DNA of 64,000 nt from Enorma sp964624825 (GTDB taxonomy: Bacteria; Actinomycetota; Coriobacteriia; Coriobacteriales; Coriobacteriaceae), in NCBI GenBank assembly GCA_964624825.1, contig CAZUYD010000004.1, forward strand, positions 1 to 64,000, in the 5' to 3' direction. The notes beneath the pieces are model-generated. The model was not told where the DNA came from, ran no database searches, and was given only the letters and a program-made list of their open reading frames with translations. The first letter of the stretch is position 1. The number at the start of each line of letters is the position of its first letter. The position numbers were made by a program, and so were the translations under genes. Shown in pieces: positions 43,067 through 51,681 of the stretch.

Positions 43067-44377
43067 TTACGCGGCGATACCGAACGCGCCGAGGATGGTC
43101 TTGATGATCATGAAGAAGTAACCGGTGACAACCGTGTCAACGTCGGTGCAGGTCATGTTCACAAAGCCGATTTCGGCAAGCATCGGGGACAGGATGGCGG
43201 GCAGGATCATGATGAAGATGCCGTGGAAGATGGCGCCGATGATGGCACCGCGGCGGCCGTCGATCGCGTTACCGAAGACGCCCGCAATGCCGCCGGCGAA
43301 GAAGTTCGACATCACGCCGGGGATCACGAGGGTGCCCATGAAGCCGGTGATGGCCATTCCGATGAGCGAACCCACGGTGGTGAAGATGAAGCCGATGATG
43401 ACGGCGTTAGGCGCATAGGTGAAGAGCACCGGGCAGTCGAGGGCGGGACGCGCGTTGGGGACGAGCTTCATCGAGATGCCCTGGAAGGCGGGGACGAGCT
43501 CGGCAAGCAGCAGACGGACGCCGGCGAGGAGCACGTAGAGGCCCACGACGAATTCCATGGCCTCAAGGAACGCATAGACCATGTAGTTCACGTCGCCTGC
43601 GTAATCGGCGGCGGCTTCGGCTCCGGCAAAGGCAGCGATGATCAGATAGAACGGGATCATGACAACCATCACGGCAAGATAGCTGTCCTGCATGAAGGAC
43701 AAGCTCTTCGGGAGCGCGAGCTCCTCGGTGGACTTGGATTCCTTACCACCGAACAGCTTGTTGGTGATCTTGGCGATAAGCACGGTGAACATATAGCCGA
43801 AGGTGCAGAAGTGACCAAGGGCGATGTCGTCGTTATCGGTTATCTTGCGCACGATGGGCTGGGCGAAGGCGGGCATAAGGGTCGCGAAGGCGCCGCCGAC
43901 GATGGAGGCGACGAGGATCAGCGGCACGCCCGTCAGGCCGAGGAAGTTCGCGAACACGACGCAGAGGGTGGACTCCCACAGGAGCGCCTGACCGGTCAAG
44001 AACACGTACTTAAACGGGCTGAGGCGCGCAAAGATGATGTTCACGATGAAGATGCCGGCGAGGCAGATGGCGATCTCGGAACCCAGGCCAAGATCGGTCA
44101 TGGCCTGACCGTTGATGCCCTCGATGGACGCCACGACCGCCGACATGCCGTTGAAGCCGAAGGCGGCGTTGAACATGTCGCCGAAGTAGGTGAGCGACGT
44201 CTGCATGACGCTCGAGCCGGCGGAAAGCACCATGAAGCCGAGCATCGTCTTCAAGGTACCGGAAATGATCTCGTTCACGGGCTTCTTCTGAAGCGCCAGA
44301 CCGAGCAGCGCGACGAGACCGATAATAACGGAGGCCTGCGTCAAAATGTTATCGATAATCCACTGTAGAATTTGCAT
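43067..44377 (-). CDS. PTS EIIC permease, ascorbate (UlaA/SgaT) family
   Basis: Polytopic membrane permease of 436 residues, about ten to twelve transmembrane segments. Family signatures of UlaA are visible: KKPVNEIISGTLKTMLGFM near residues 31-49, GVRLLLAELVPAFQGIS near 268-284, PNARPALDCPVLFTYAPNAV near 289-308 and PGVMSNFFAGGIAGVFGN near 341-358. It forms one PTS system with the IIB and IIA genes upstream. The family transports ascorbate in E. coli, but no UlaG-type lactonase or UlaD/E/F genes are present, so the sugar is probably different. Confidence 0.92.
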   Translation of the reverse strand: MQILQWIIDNILTQASVIIGLVALLGLALQKKPVNEIISGTLKTMLGFMVLSAGSSVMQTSLTYFGDMFNAAFGFNGMSAVVASIEGINGQAMTDLGLGSEIAICLAGIFIVNIIFARLSPFKYVFLTGQALLWESTLCVVFANFLGLTGVPLILVASIVGGAFATLMPAFAQPIVRKITDNDDIALGHFCTFGYMFTVLIAKITNKLFGGKESKSTEELALPKSLSFMQDSYLAVMVVMIPFYLIIAAFAGAEAAADYAGDVNYMVYAFLEAMEFVVGLYVLLAGVRLLLAELVPAFQGISMKLVPNARPALDCPVLFTYAPNAVIIGFIFTTVGSLIGMAITGFMGTLVIPGVMSNFFAGGIAGVFGNAIDGRRGAIIGAIFHGIFIMILPAILSPMLAEIGFVNMTCTDVDTVVTGYFFMIIKTILGAFGIAA

Positions 44378-44423
44378 GCTGTACTTTCATCCCCTTCTTA
44401 GGTGATACCGCGTGGGCGATTCC

Positions 44424-44729
44424 CTAGAGCAGGCCCATCTCTTTCAGGACGGGGGTGACCTTCTCTTCAATCTCTTTTTTATCGACGAGACGCTTCAGGA
44501 AGACGCAGGGCAGGCCGGTGTTGGCGCCCTCGATCTGAGCCTGGAAGTTTTGGGCGGCGATAATCATGTCGAAGTTGCGAGCCGCGCTTGCGACAGTGGA
44601 AACGCTGTCGTGATCAAGCTTGCAATCGATACCGAGATTCTTGAGCACGGCCTCGACTGCCATCTGGCATGCGAAGCTGCTGCCCAGTCCGTTACCACAT
44701 ACCGTCAGGACCTTCAATTGCTTTGCCAT
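44424..44729 (-). CDS. PTS EIIB component
   Basis: Cytoplasmic IIB protein of 101 residues that passes the phosphate from IIA to the sugar. The active site is VLTVCGNGLGSSFACQM with the phospho-acceptor Cys11 in the P-loop-like turn, as in UlaB/lactose-type IIB. The ATG at 44729 has GAGGAG nine bases upstream; the longer frame to 44828 has no family similarity. IIA gene ends about 100 bp upstream. Confidence 0.9.
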   Translation of the reverse strand: MAKQLKVLTVCGNGLGSSFACQMAVEAVLKNLGIDCKLDHDSVSTVASAARNFDMIIAAQNFQAQIEGANTGLPCVFLKRLVDKKEIEEKVTPVLKEMGLL

Positions 44730-44830
44730 CAGATACCACTCCTCTCTGTACCTTTTGGTGCCTCGCACCGTTTGCTGCCTTGCACAAATGCGTCTGCCAG
44801 GCACGGATGGCCCAGCAGGTTTTGCCATTG

Positions 44831-45280
44831 TTAGGCGATGCCTTCAACGAAGGCGCGATATACGTCGTCGGCAGACTCGTATGCGACGATCTCGGCGATC
44901 TTGCTCTCATCCATAAAGATGGTCGCCAACGTTCGCATGGCGTCGATATGCGAGTTTGCGTCCTCGGCCGCCAGCGTCACCAGCAGGCGCACCGGAAAGC
45001 TATCCCCTGCAAACACCACGGGCTCGCGCAACAAGGTCACGGCCAGCTGCCCCTTGATGGTGCCGTCCTCGGGACGACCGTGCACCAACGCGACGTCTTC
45101 GGTCAGCACATAGTAGGGACCCATCTCATGGGTTGCCCGAACGATCTCATCGGCATAGCGGGCCTCGACAAAGCCGCCTTCCTCCAAGGGCTTGACGGCA
45201 AGGCGGACTGCCTCCTCCCAGCCATCGACCGATTGCACGATGCGCACGTTTTCCGGCTTGAGCATCTCTTTAATGTCCAT
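44831..45280 (-). CDS. PTS EIIA component (mannitol/fructose fold)
   Basis: IIA protein of 149 residues. The phospho-acceptor His67 is in VALVHGRPEDG, matching the PH(A/G)RPE site of UlaC/MtlA-type IIA domains. It precedes IIB and IIC in the operon. A gap of 101 bp to IIB is the largest between the PTS genes. Confidence 0.9.
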   Translation of the reverse strand: MDIKEMLKPENVRIVQSVDGWEEAVRLAVKPLEEGGFVEARYADEIVRATHEMGPYYVLTEDVALVHGRPEDGTIKGQLAVTLLREPVVFAGDSFPVRLLVTLAAEDANSHIDAMRTLATIFMDESKIAEIVAYESADDVYRAFVEGIA

Positions 45281-45289
45281 GAATAGCTC

Positions 45290-46138
45290 CTAGTGGATGT
45301 TCTTGAAGAGCTCAATCTTGTGCTCGACGATGCCCTGGACGACTTCGAGCGCGGGCACGACGTTGTTGCGGTTGGAGGTGTTCTCCTTATGCTCGTTGTA
45401 GGCATCGCGCGAGGTGATGTTCCAGTTCACGAGGAGCTCGGTGCCCACGTTGAACTTGCGGATGCCAAGGTCGATCACGCGGCGCACGTCCTCGTCCTTC
45501 ACGCCGGTGCCGCCGTGAATGACCAGCGGGAACCCGTCCACGGCATCGCGGATCTTCTCAAGCTGCTCGAACGAGATGTTGGTCTTCGACTTGTACTGGC
45601 CGTGGTTGGTGCCGATGGCGACGGCCAGCGCGTTGATTCCGGTCTTCTCGATGAACTCGACCGCCTGCTCGGGCTCGGTATAGCGCACGTCGGCATCGGC
45701 AACGGCCACGCCGTCCTCGGTGCCGCCGACGGTCCCGAGCTCGCCCTCGACGGAGGCTCCGGTCTTCTCGGCGTACGACACGACGCGCTTGGTGCCCAGG
45801 ATATTCTCCTTGAACGGCAGTGCCGAGCCGTCGTACATAACCGAGCTATAGCCGGCGTCGAGCGCCTTGCGGATCTCGTCGAAGTTCTTGGCGTGGTCGA
45901 GGTGAAGCACGACATCGACGCCGAACTCATCAGCCATGGACTTGGCGACCGCCACCAAGTTGCGATGACCCACGTAGCTGGCCGTACCCTCGCTCGTCTG
46001 GATGATCACCGGGGTCTTCTGGGCAACCGCGGCACGAATGATGGCCGGGAGCATTTCCAGGTTGTGCGTGTTGAAGGCACCGACAGCCATGTTGAGCTGG
46101 CTGGCCTCAGCAAGCACCTCGCGAAGGGTAACGTACAT
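45290..46138 (-). CDS. Class II fructose/tagatose-bisphosphate-type aldolase
   Basis: Zinc-dependent aldolase of 282 residues. The catalytic Asp81 and zinc ligand His82 are in HLDHAKN; other zinc ligands are in IGTNHG and VIHGGTG, and the phosphate-binding loop is GGTG near 208. The closest patterns are KbaY/GatY (tagatose 1,6-bisphosphate) and Fba. First gene of the operon, with an operator candidate about 90 bp upstream. With the PfkB kinase it makes a complete kinase-aldolase route to triose phosphates. Confidence 0.93.
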   Translation of the reverse strand: MYVTLREVLAEASQLNMAVGAFNTHNLEMLPAIIRAAVAQKTPVIIQTSEGTASYVGHRNLVAVAKSMADEFGVDVVLHLDHAKNFDEIRKALDAGYSSVMYDGSALPFKENILGTKRVVSYAEKTGASVEGELGTVGGTEDGVAVADADVRYTEPEQAVEFIEKTGINALAVAIGTNHGQYKSKTNISFEQLEKIRDAVDGFPLVIHGGTGVKDEDVRRVIDLGIRKFNVGTELLVNWNITSRDAYNEHKENTSNRNNVVPALEVVQGIVEHKIELFKNIH

Positions 46139-46605
46139 TGATTCCTCCTTTGGTAGACGCCGCCCGAGCTCCGACTGCGCGGTGCACCGGGCAAGCTACG
46201 TAAACGGTTAGTAGAATATCATAATATACGTATATTTGTAGCATGTTTTGGAGACACATGCCCGCTTACCGTTTGCCGGCAAATTCCAACCGTTCACCCA
46301 ACAAAAACATATGAAAAGACTTGAAACAGAGCCGCACGGTCGTTGACGGCGGTGCTAGCGGACCCTGTTGTCGAGCAACGCAATGCCGCGCGAACGACCA
46401 CGCCGTCCATGGCGGATCAGGCGCACGGGCACGCCGCGACAATGCGCTCCTTGCGCTTGTCGATACCGATGCCCGCCCCTTCGCGATACATTGGAAACGA
46501 CCTTTTCAAGACGCGCTGCGAAGACATGGTAAAATCACCGCATTATAGGCATGTCACGACTGCTGCCCAATCCGCACCTGCACCTCAAACGCACCAAGGA
46601 TGGCT
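46139..46605. other. Divergent intergenic region between the PTS operon and the kinase/FHA operon
   Basis: About 467 bp with no credible gene. It contains the GntR-type operator candidate at 46226 and must carry both promoters; TAAAAT at 46530 is a possible -10 for the kinase operon. I saw no DnaA boxes, so this strand switch is not supported as an origin. Confidence 0.5.
46226..46241. promoter_or_regulatory. Operator candidate upstream of the aldolase/PTS operon
   Basis: ATACGTATATTTGTAG matches the xfp palindrome at 39908 in 13 of 16 positions; a tighter palindrome AATATACGTATATT overlaps it at 46223-46236. Position, about 90 bp before the aldolase start, fits repression by the GntR protein at 39999. 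Confidence 0.55.
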
Positions 46606-48543
46606 ATGCCGCTCTTCTCTCACAACCGCCCGTCGGCGCCCGCCGGAAACCACGCGTCCCGCACCGCGCGCACGCAGCACGCGCCATCGCCCATGCCGGC
46701 ACCCGGCGCAACGGCATCCATGCTGCTCAAACGGTATCGCCCCCTCGAGACCCGTGCGACCGGAGGCTTCGGCAGCGTGGAGGTTTGCCTGGACTCGCGC
46801 CTGCAACGGCGCGTCGCCATCAAGCGCATCCCGCTCACCTCGGACATGGGCGCCGCCCCCGAAAGCACCCGCGCGGCGGCGCTCGCCGAGGCGCGCACGG
46901 CAAGCATGCTGCAGCACCCGAACATCGTGCCGGTCATCGACTTCACCTACGATAGCGCCTATGCCTATCTGGTCATGGAATACATCGACGGCATGTCGCT
47001 TGAAGAGTTCCTCGCCGGGGTCGAGGGCAACTCGCTCACCTACGATGAATGCGCCTGCATTGCCGACGCGCTTGTGCAGGCGCTGCAGTTCGCACATGAA
47101 AACGGCGTGCTCCACCTGGACATCAAGCCGGCAAACGTGCTCATCGACCGCAGCGGACACGTGCGACTCACCGATTTCGGCATGGCGACGCTTACGAGCG
47201 CCGCAGGGTTTGGCGGGGCGCGCGGCGGCACCATCGGTTACATGCCACCCGAGCAGCTGCGCGGCGAGATCGTTGACGAGCGCAGCGACGTGTTCGCCCT
47301 CGCCGCCGTGCTGTACGAGTCGCTTTGCGCCACCGCGCCCTTTCGCGCGGGAACGCCGGCGGGCTCGCTCAAGCGCATCGATGCTGGCGTCATCTACCCG
47401 TCGACCCTGCTTGCCGATATTCCCGAGAACACCGAGCGCGCGCTCATCTGCGCCCTCGACCCGAACCCGGCCGCCCGCGTCCCGAGCGTCGCGGCATTTG
47501 GGGACGAGTTTCTCGACGGCCTGGGCAACGCGCGCGAGGGGCGCAAAAGCCTGGCGCGCATCATCGCGCGGCTCACCGCCGACGATGAGGGCGAGCCGGA
47601 CGACCCGACCGCCGCGGCTCCTAAGCATCGCGTCTGGGAGCTCGATCCCGCCGAAGGGTATCTGGGCAGCCGCACGGCGCGCGCCCGCACGCTGACGAGC
47701 AGCGCGCTCTCGGGCATGGCGGTCGCAACCTGCGCGTATCTCGCCCTCACCGCCATGGACCTCTCGCGCATACCCGCGCTCGCCGCTGCCGTGGTCGTCG
47801 GTGCCGCCGGCGCGATCGCACCCGCCATAGGGTCCGCCCTCGTCGCATGCGGCTTTCTCATGGTGGTTGCGAGCGCGACGAGCCTCTTTGCCGCCCTTCC
47901 CATCATCGTCGGTGCGTTCGCGCTCCTCGCAGGCTGGTGGTATGCGTGGGGGCGCGTCCTTCCCGCCGCCTCGGCCGCGCTATCCGTCTGTCTGGCCATC
48001 TGCGCGATCGCAAGCCGCGGAGCCGCAACGAGCGCGGTGCCGGCGGACTCCACCGCGCTCGCCGCGCCGGTCTTCGCAACCCTTATCGCGGCAGGCCCCA
48101 CCGTCGCCCTTGCCGGCTACTTCCTCTCGCCGGTTCCCGCCGCGGCGACCTGCGTCCTCGGCACCGTGGCGGGAGCCGCCTTCTCCGCCGCGCTCGCGAG
48201 CGGAGGTTCGCTGGACACCACGGGTGCTGGCACCATGAGCATCTTGGCACCGGCTCTCATTGCCTGCGCAGGCGGCCTCGCAGCAGCCCTCACCAGCGCC
48301 GTTCTGTCGAAACACGCCGAAGCCCTGCGCGACGCCCGCCCGTCCATATGGCTTGCCGTAGGCTGCGCCCTTCCGGGAATTATGGTTGTTTTGCTGCTCT
48401 TCGTTGCAAACCATATGGAAAATGGCACCATAGGGGGCTACCGCTTTGCCGCATCTCTCGGCATGGCGGCGCTATCCACTATAATCGTCAGTACTTGTGT
48501 ATATATGCTGGGTTATCGCAGAGACATTCCGGAAGGTGATTGA
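46606..48543 (+). CDS. Non-RD Ser/Thr kinase fused to a polytopic membrane domain
   Basis: Protein of 645 residues. Kinase domain (about 43-310): glycine loop ATGGFGSV, Lys73 in VAIKRI, catalytic loop HLDIKPANVL (Asp172, with Leu in place of the usual Arg of HRD), DFG at 190-192 and MPPEQL. The C-terminal part (about 365-640) is almost entirely hydrophobic and predicts about eight membrane helices, unlike the single-helix plus sensor layout of usual bacterial kinases. First gene of the envelope operon. An ATG six bases upstream (46600) abuts the AAGGA site, so 46606 is preferred. Distinct from PknB at the operon's end. Confidence 0.88.
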   Translation: MPLFSHNRPSAPAGNHASRTARTQHAPSPMPAPGATASMLLKRYRPLETRATGGFGSVEVCLDSRLQRRVAIKRIPLTSDMGAAPESTRAAALAEARTASMLQHPNIVPVIDFTYDSAYAYLVMEYIDGMSLEEFLAGVEGNSLTYDECACIADALVQALQFAHENGVLHLDIKPANVLIDRSGHVRLTDFGMATLTSAAGFGGARGGTIGYMPPEQLRGEIVDERSDVFALAAVLYESLCATAPFRAGTPAGSLKRIDAGVIYPSTLLADIPENTERALICALDPNPAARVPSVAAFGDEFLDGLGNAREGRKSLARIIARLTADDEGEPDDPTAAAPKHRVWELDPAEGYLGSRTARARTLTSSALSGMAVATCAYLALTAMDLSRIPALAAAVVVGAAGAIAPAIGSALVACGFLMVVASATSLFAALPIIVGAFALLAGWWYAWGRVLPAASAALSVCLAICAIASRGAATSAVPADSTALAAPVFATLIAAGPTVALAGYFLSPVPAAATCVLGTVAGAAFSAALASGGSLDTTGAGTMSILAPALIACAGGLAAALTSAVLSKHAEALRDARPSIWLAVGCALPGIMVVLLLFVANHMENGTIGGYRFAASLGMAALSTIIVSTCVYMLGYRRDIPEGD

Positions 48544-48545
48544 GC

Positions 48546-49649
48546 GTGAATTTCCTGAACATCTTCGAGGATCGCGTGGCGAGTATCTTCGGGGCTTCAC
48601 GCGCACCGTTTTCATTTAAGAAGCTCGCCAAGCAGACGGCGCGCGAAATGGAAAGCCAAACCCTCGTCGTCAATGGCACGAACACGGCTCCGGCGCTCTA
48701 CACCATCCTCATCTCGGCAGCCGATGACTCCTTCATGGTTCCCTTCTATCCGCAGCTCGCACGCGAGGCAGGCGAGTTCATCAAGTCCCAAGCCGAAAAG
48801 AAGCGCTACGCCCTCGTAGGCGAGCCGCTCGTGAGATTCATGATCGACCCCGCGCTCAAACCGGGCAAGTTCTCGGTGTTTGCCGAAAACGTCGACGGTC
48901 CCACCCTCGCGCGCCTCTATGAGGAGGAGCGCGCGTACCATGCGGGGGTCTCTCAGAACTTTGGAAACAACGCGGCGCTTGATCGAAGCCGCCAGGCGCC
49001 TATGCCGTGCCCGCAAACCCCGCAGCCAGCCATGGCCGCCGCAAGCGCGCAATACGGCGTCGCCGCCGGAGGCGCCGCGCAAGGCGGAGCCGTTGGCTAC
49101 CCCGCCGCACAACCGATCTCGCTTGCCAGCGATGCAGCCACGGCCGGCGCCGCTGCCGGAGGAGCCACCGCGGGAGACGCGATCAGCCCCGACCCGTTCG
49201 CGTCCGTGCCCGATGCAGAGCCCGTCCCGGTTCCGAAGACCATCACGCGCGATGCCATCGCCGGCGTGGGCGGCGCTGCCGCGACGGGCGCCGCGCTGGG
49301 TGCCGCCGCAAGCGCTGCGGGCATTGCCACGAATCTGGCCGGCACGCGCCCCCCTTCGCCCGCGCAGGCGACCGCCCAGCTCGTCGATGTGGTCACCGGT
49401 GATGTCTATCAGGTCACCGGGCCCACCTGCGTGGTCGGCCGCGAGCGCGCCGCCACCGACGTGGCGCTGCGCGACCCCAACGTATCGCGTCGCCACGCGC
49501 AGCTCATCTCGACCGGCACCGATTGGTCCATCGAAGACCTCAACTCGACCAACGGAACCCTGGTGAACAACCGTCGCATCACGCGCTGCCCCCTGCGCAA
49601 CGGCGATATGCTCACCTTCGGCTTGAGCACCTTTGAATTCAGGAGTTGA
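48546..49649 (+). CDS. fhaA: FhaA-type protein (DUF3662 + FHA)
   Basis: Protein of 367 residues: an N-terminal DUF3662 domain (about 1-120; FEDRVASIFGASRAPFSFKK), a linker of about 140 residues rich in Ala and Gly, and a C-terminal FHA domain that binds phospho-Thr (VVGRERAATDVALRDPNVSR, DLNSTNGTLVNNRRI). In mycobacteria FhaA binds phosphorylated envelope proteins near the flippase MurJ. GGAAGG lies nine bases before the GTG at 48546; a TTG at 48540 overlaps the previous stop. Confidence 0.9.
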   Translation: MNFLNIFEDRVASIFGASRAPFSFKKLAKQTAREMESQTLVVNGTNTAPALYTILISAADDSFMVPFYPQLAREAGEFIKSQAEKKRYALVGEPLVRFMIDPALKPGKFSVFAENVDGPTLARLYEEERAYHAGVSQNFGNNAALDRSRQAPMPCPQTPQPAMAAASAQYGVAAGGAAQGGAVGYPAAQPISLASDAATAGAAAGGATAGDAISPDPFASVPDAEPVPVPKTITRDAIAGVGGAAATGAALGAAASAAGIATNLAGTRPPSPAQATAQLVDVVTGDVYQVTGPTCVVGRERAATDVALRDPNVSRRHAQLISTGTDWSIEDLNSTNGTLVNNRRITRCPLRNGDMLTFGLSTFEFRS

Positions 49650-49654
49650 TGCCC

Positions 49655-50068
49655 ATGATCGATGTCATCCTGTTCATCGGCCGCATCGTACTGGTGCTCC
49701 TGCTGTATATCTTCCTCTTCGCGGTCATGAAGACCGGCGTGGGTCTGGTGCGCGGCCAGCGGCGCGATTCGGCCATCTGGACAATCGATGTGGACAAAGG
49801 CCCGCGCGGCATTCGCGGCATCCACGTGGACATGCTGGGACCGGTCATCGTGGGTCGCTCGCCTTCGTCCGACATCTGCATCAACGAGCCGTTCGTCTCG
49901 GCCTCGCACGCGCGCTTCTCGCTGCAAGGCCCCGCGCTCGTCATTGAGGACCTGAACTCGCTCAACGGCACGCTGGTAAACGGCCGGCAACTGCTCGAAC
50001 CCGCCACGCTGCGCGAGGGCGACGAAGTGCAGATCGGCGATGTGGTAATGAAGGTGAACCGCCGATGA
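49655..50068 (+). CDS. fhaB: FhaB-type membrane-anchored FHA protein
   Basis: Protein of 137 residues: one N-terminal transmembrane helix (VILFIGRIVLVLLLYIFLFA) and a C-terminal FHA domain (VIVGRSPSSDICINEPFVSA, DLNSLNGTLVNGRQLL). It should recruit a phosphorylated partner to the membrane. AGGAG lies nine bases before the ATG at 49655; an ATG at 49649 overlaps the fhaA stop. Confidence 0.9.
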   Translation: MIDVILFIGRIVLVLLLYIFLFAVMKTGVGLVRGQRRDSAIWTIDVDKGPRGIRGIHVDMLGPVIVGRSPSSDICINEPFVSASHARFSLQGPALVIEDLNSLNGTLVNGRQLLEPATLREGDEVQIGDVVMKVNRR

Positions 50069-51681
50069 CGGGAGAGGAGCACATCCTCACGCCGTCGGAA
50101 GAGCCGACGCCGCGCGACGCTGACGCAGCGCCTAGCACATCACATGATGTGCCGCTACCTGCCGCCGGCGCGGGCGCCGATAGTGCGCCCGGCTCCCACG
50201 CGCCCGCGCGCACGACGAACTCGCCCCTGCCCCGCCCTGACACCACGGCAGAGATCGATGTGGCCCAGGTCGAGGCGAAGCTCAACAGCCCCGGCTCAAC
50301 GCAGAGCTTCCCAGCCATCACCGAGGAGCGCATCGAGACCGATTCCACCTACGATGCCGGCACGAGCACCGAGCTCATGTGGGGGGCGCGCTCTGACGTC
50401 GGCTGCGTTCGCACGCACAACGAGGACTCCTACCTGGTAAAATCGCCGCTCTTTTGCGTGTGCGACGGCATGGGGGGACATGCTGCCGGAGAGGTGGCGA
50501 GCTCGATCGCCGTCGAGACCGTCGCCAAGCTCGCCCCGCACGAGGCCGACCCGGCACGGCTCGCTGCCGCCATCGAGGCCGCCAACGCCGCCATCATCGA
50601 GGCCGCGGCGAACGGCCTGGGCAAGGCCGGCATGGGCTGCACGGCGACGGCCGCATACATCGAGGGCACCACCATGGCCATCGCGCATGTGGGCGATTCG
50701 CGTGCCTACCTGCTGCATGAAGGTACCCTTATCCGCGTCACGCACGATCACTCCTATGTGGAAGAGCTGATCGACGCCGGCGAGATCACCGCAGACGAGG
50801 CGCGCGTGCATCCCAACCGGTCGGTCATCACCCGCGCACTCGGCTCCGACCCCGCCATGTACGCCGACCACTTCCAACTCAACATCGAAGAGGGCGACCG
50901 CCTCATCCTCTGCTCCGATGGCCTCTCGAGCATGATCCCCGATGCCGAGATCGAATCCATCGCCACCCAATCACCCACCGCGCAGATTTGCACCGACAAC
51001 CTGGTCGATGCAGCGCTTGCTGCAGGCGGTGCCGACAACGTGACCGTCGTCGTCGTTGACGTGGTGGATGACGGGCGCATCCGCGATATGACCCGCCGGC
51101 GCCGGCGTAATATACTCATCGCCGTGATCGGTTTTCTTACGCTGCTCGCGCTCGCGTTTGGCATCGGCGCGTTTGTAATTGCCAATTCGATCTTCTTGGG
51201 CGAGAACAACGGGCACGTCGCCATCTACCGGGGAATCCCCGACACATTTATGGGCATCGAACTCTACAGCCTCTTCGATGAGACCGCCATAGACCTCGAT
51301 GACCTGCCCGATGATACGCAAAACCGCCTGCGCGCCGGTATTCGCCAATCGAGCATGACCGAGGCGCGCAACACCATCGCCCAGTACTGGAACCAGATCG
51401 ATGCGCGCCAAACCCGCGCAGCCCAGGAAGCCGCTGCGATTGATGCGAGCACGGATGCGGAAGACGATGCATCGGATGCCGAGGATTCGTCGAGCGATTC
51501 GGACGGGAGCGACGCCTCATCTGCGAGCAACGCCGACTCGTCCGACGATGCGGTGGATGACGCTGACGCAGACGATGCGGAGAGCGCAACCTCTAGCGAC
51601 ACGCAGTCGAGCGGCGCGCGCCTGGGCACCTCGGTGCAACAAACCGCTGTCGCCATGACAGTGAAGGGAGGCGATCGCTGA
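50065..51681 (+). CDS. pstP: PP2C-type Ser/Thr phosphatase PstP
   Basis: Phosphatase of 538 residues that reverses the operon's kinases. A non-conserved N-terminal 105 residues precede the PPM domain: SDVGCVRTHNEDSYLV, the metal site VCDGMGGHAAGE near residue 134, AHVGDSRAYLL near 210, ILCSDGLSSM near 285 and GGADNVTVVVV near 325. One transmembrane helix (about 350-372) is followed by a roughly 165-residue extracytoplasmic part ending in an Asp/Ser-rich stretch. The start overlaps the fhaB stop by four bases (ATGA). Confidence 0.95.
   Translation: MTGEEHILTPSEEPTPRDADAAPSTSHDVPLPAAGAGADSAPGSHAPARTTNSPLPRPDTTAEIDVAQVEAKLNSPGSTQSFPAITEERIETDSTYDAGTSTELMWGARSDVGCVRTHNEDSYLVKSPLFCVCDGMGGHAAGEVASSIAVETVAKLAPHEADPARLAAAIEAANAAIIEAAANGLGKAGMGCTATAAYIEGTTMAIAHVGDSRAYLLHEGTLIRVTHDHSYVEELIDAGEITADEARVHPNRSVITRALGSDPAMYADHFQLNIEEGDRLILCSDGLSSMIPDAEIESIATQSPTAQICTDNLVDAALAAGGADNVTVVVVDVVDDGRIRDMTRRRRRNILIAVIGFLTLLALAFGIGAFVIANSIFLGENNGHVAIYRGIPDTFMGIELYSLFDETAIDLDDLPDDTQNRLRAGIRQSSMTEARNTIAQYWNQIDARQTRAAQEAAAIDASTDAEDDASDAEDSSSDSDGSDASSASNADSSDDAVDDADADDAESATSSDTQSSGARLGTSVQQTAVAMTVKGGDR

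Noticed and set aside
43049..44368. 439-residue plus-strand frame opposite the PTS IIC gene
   Set aside because: Rich in Asp, His and Glu with no known fold; it is the antisense shadow of a well supported permease gene. The same applies to the 282-residue frame opposite the aldolase gene and the 318-residue frame opposite htpG.
46139..46605. Replication origin at the strand switch
   Set aside because: No DnaA boxes, no dnaA or dnaN gene and no AT-rich unwinding element are visible; the switch is explained by two divergent operons.
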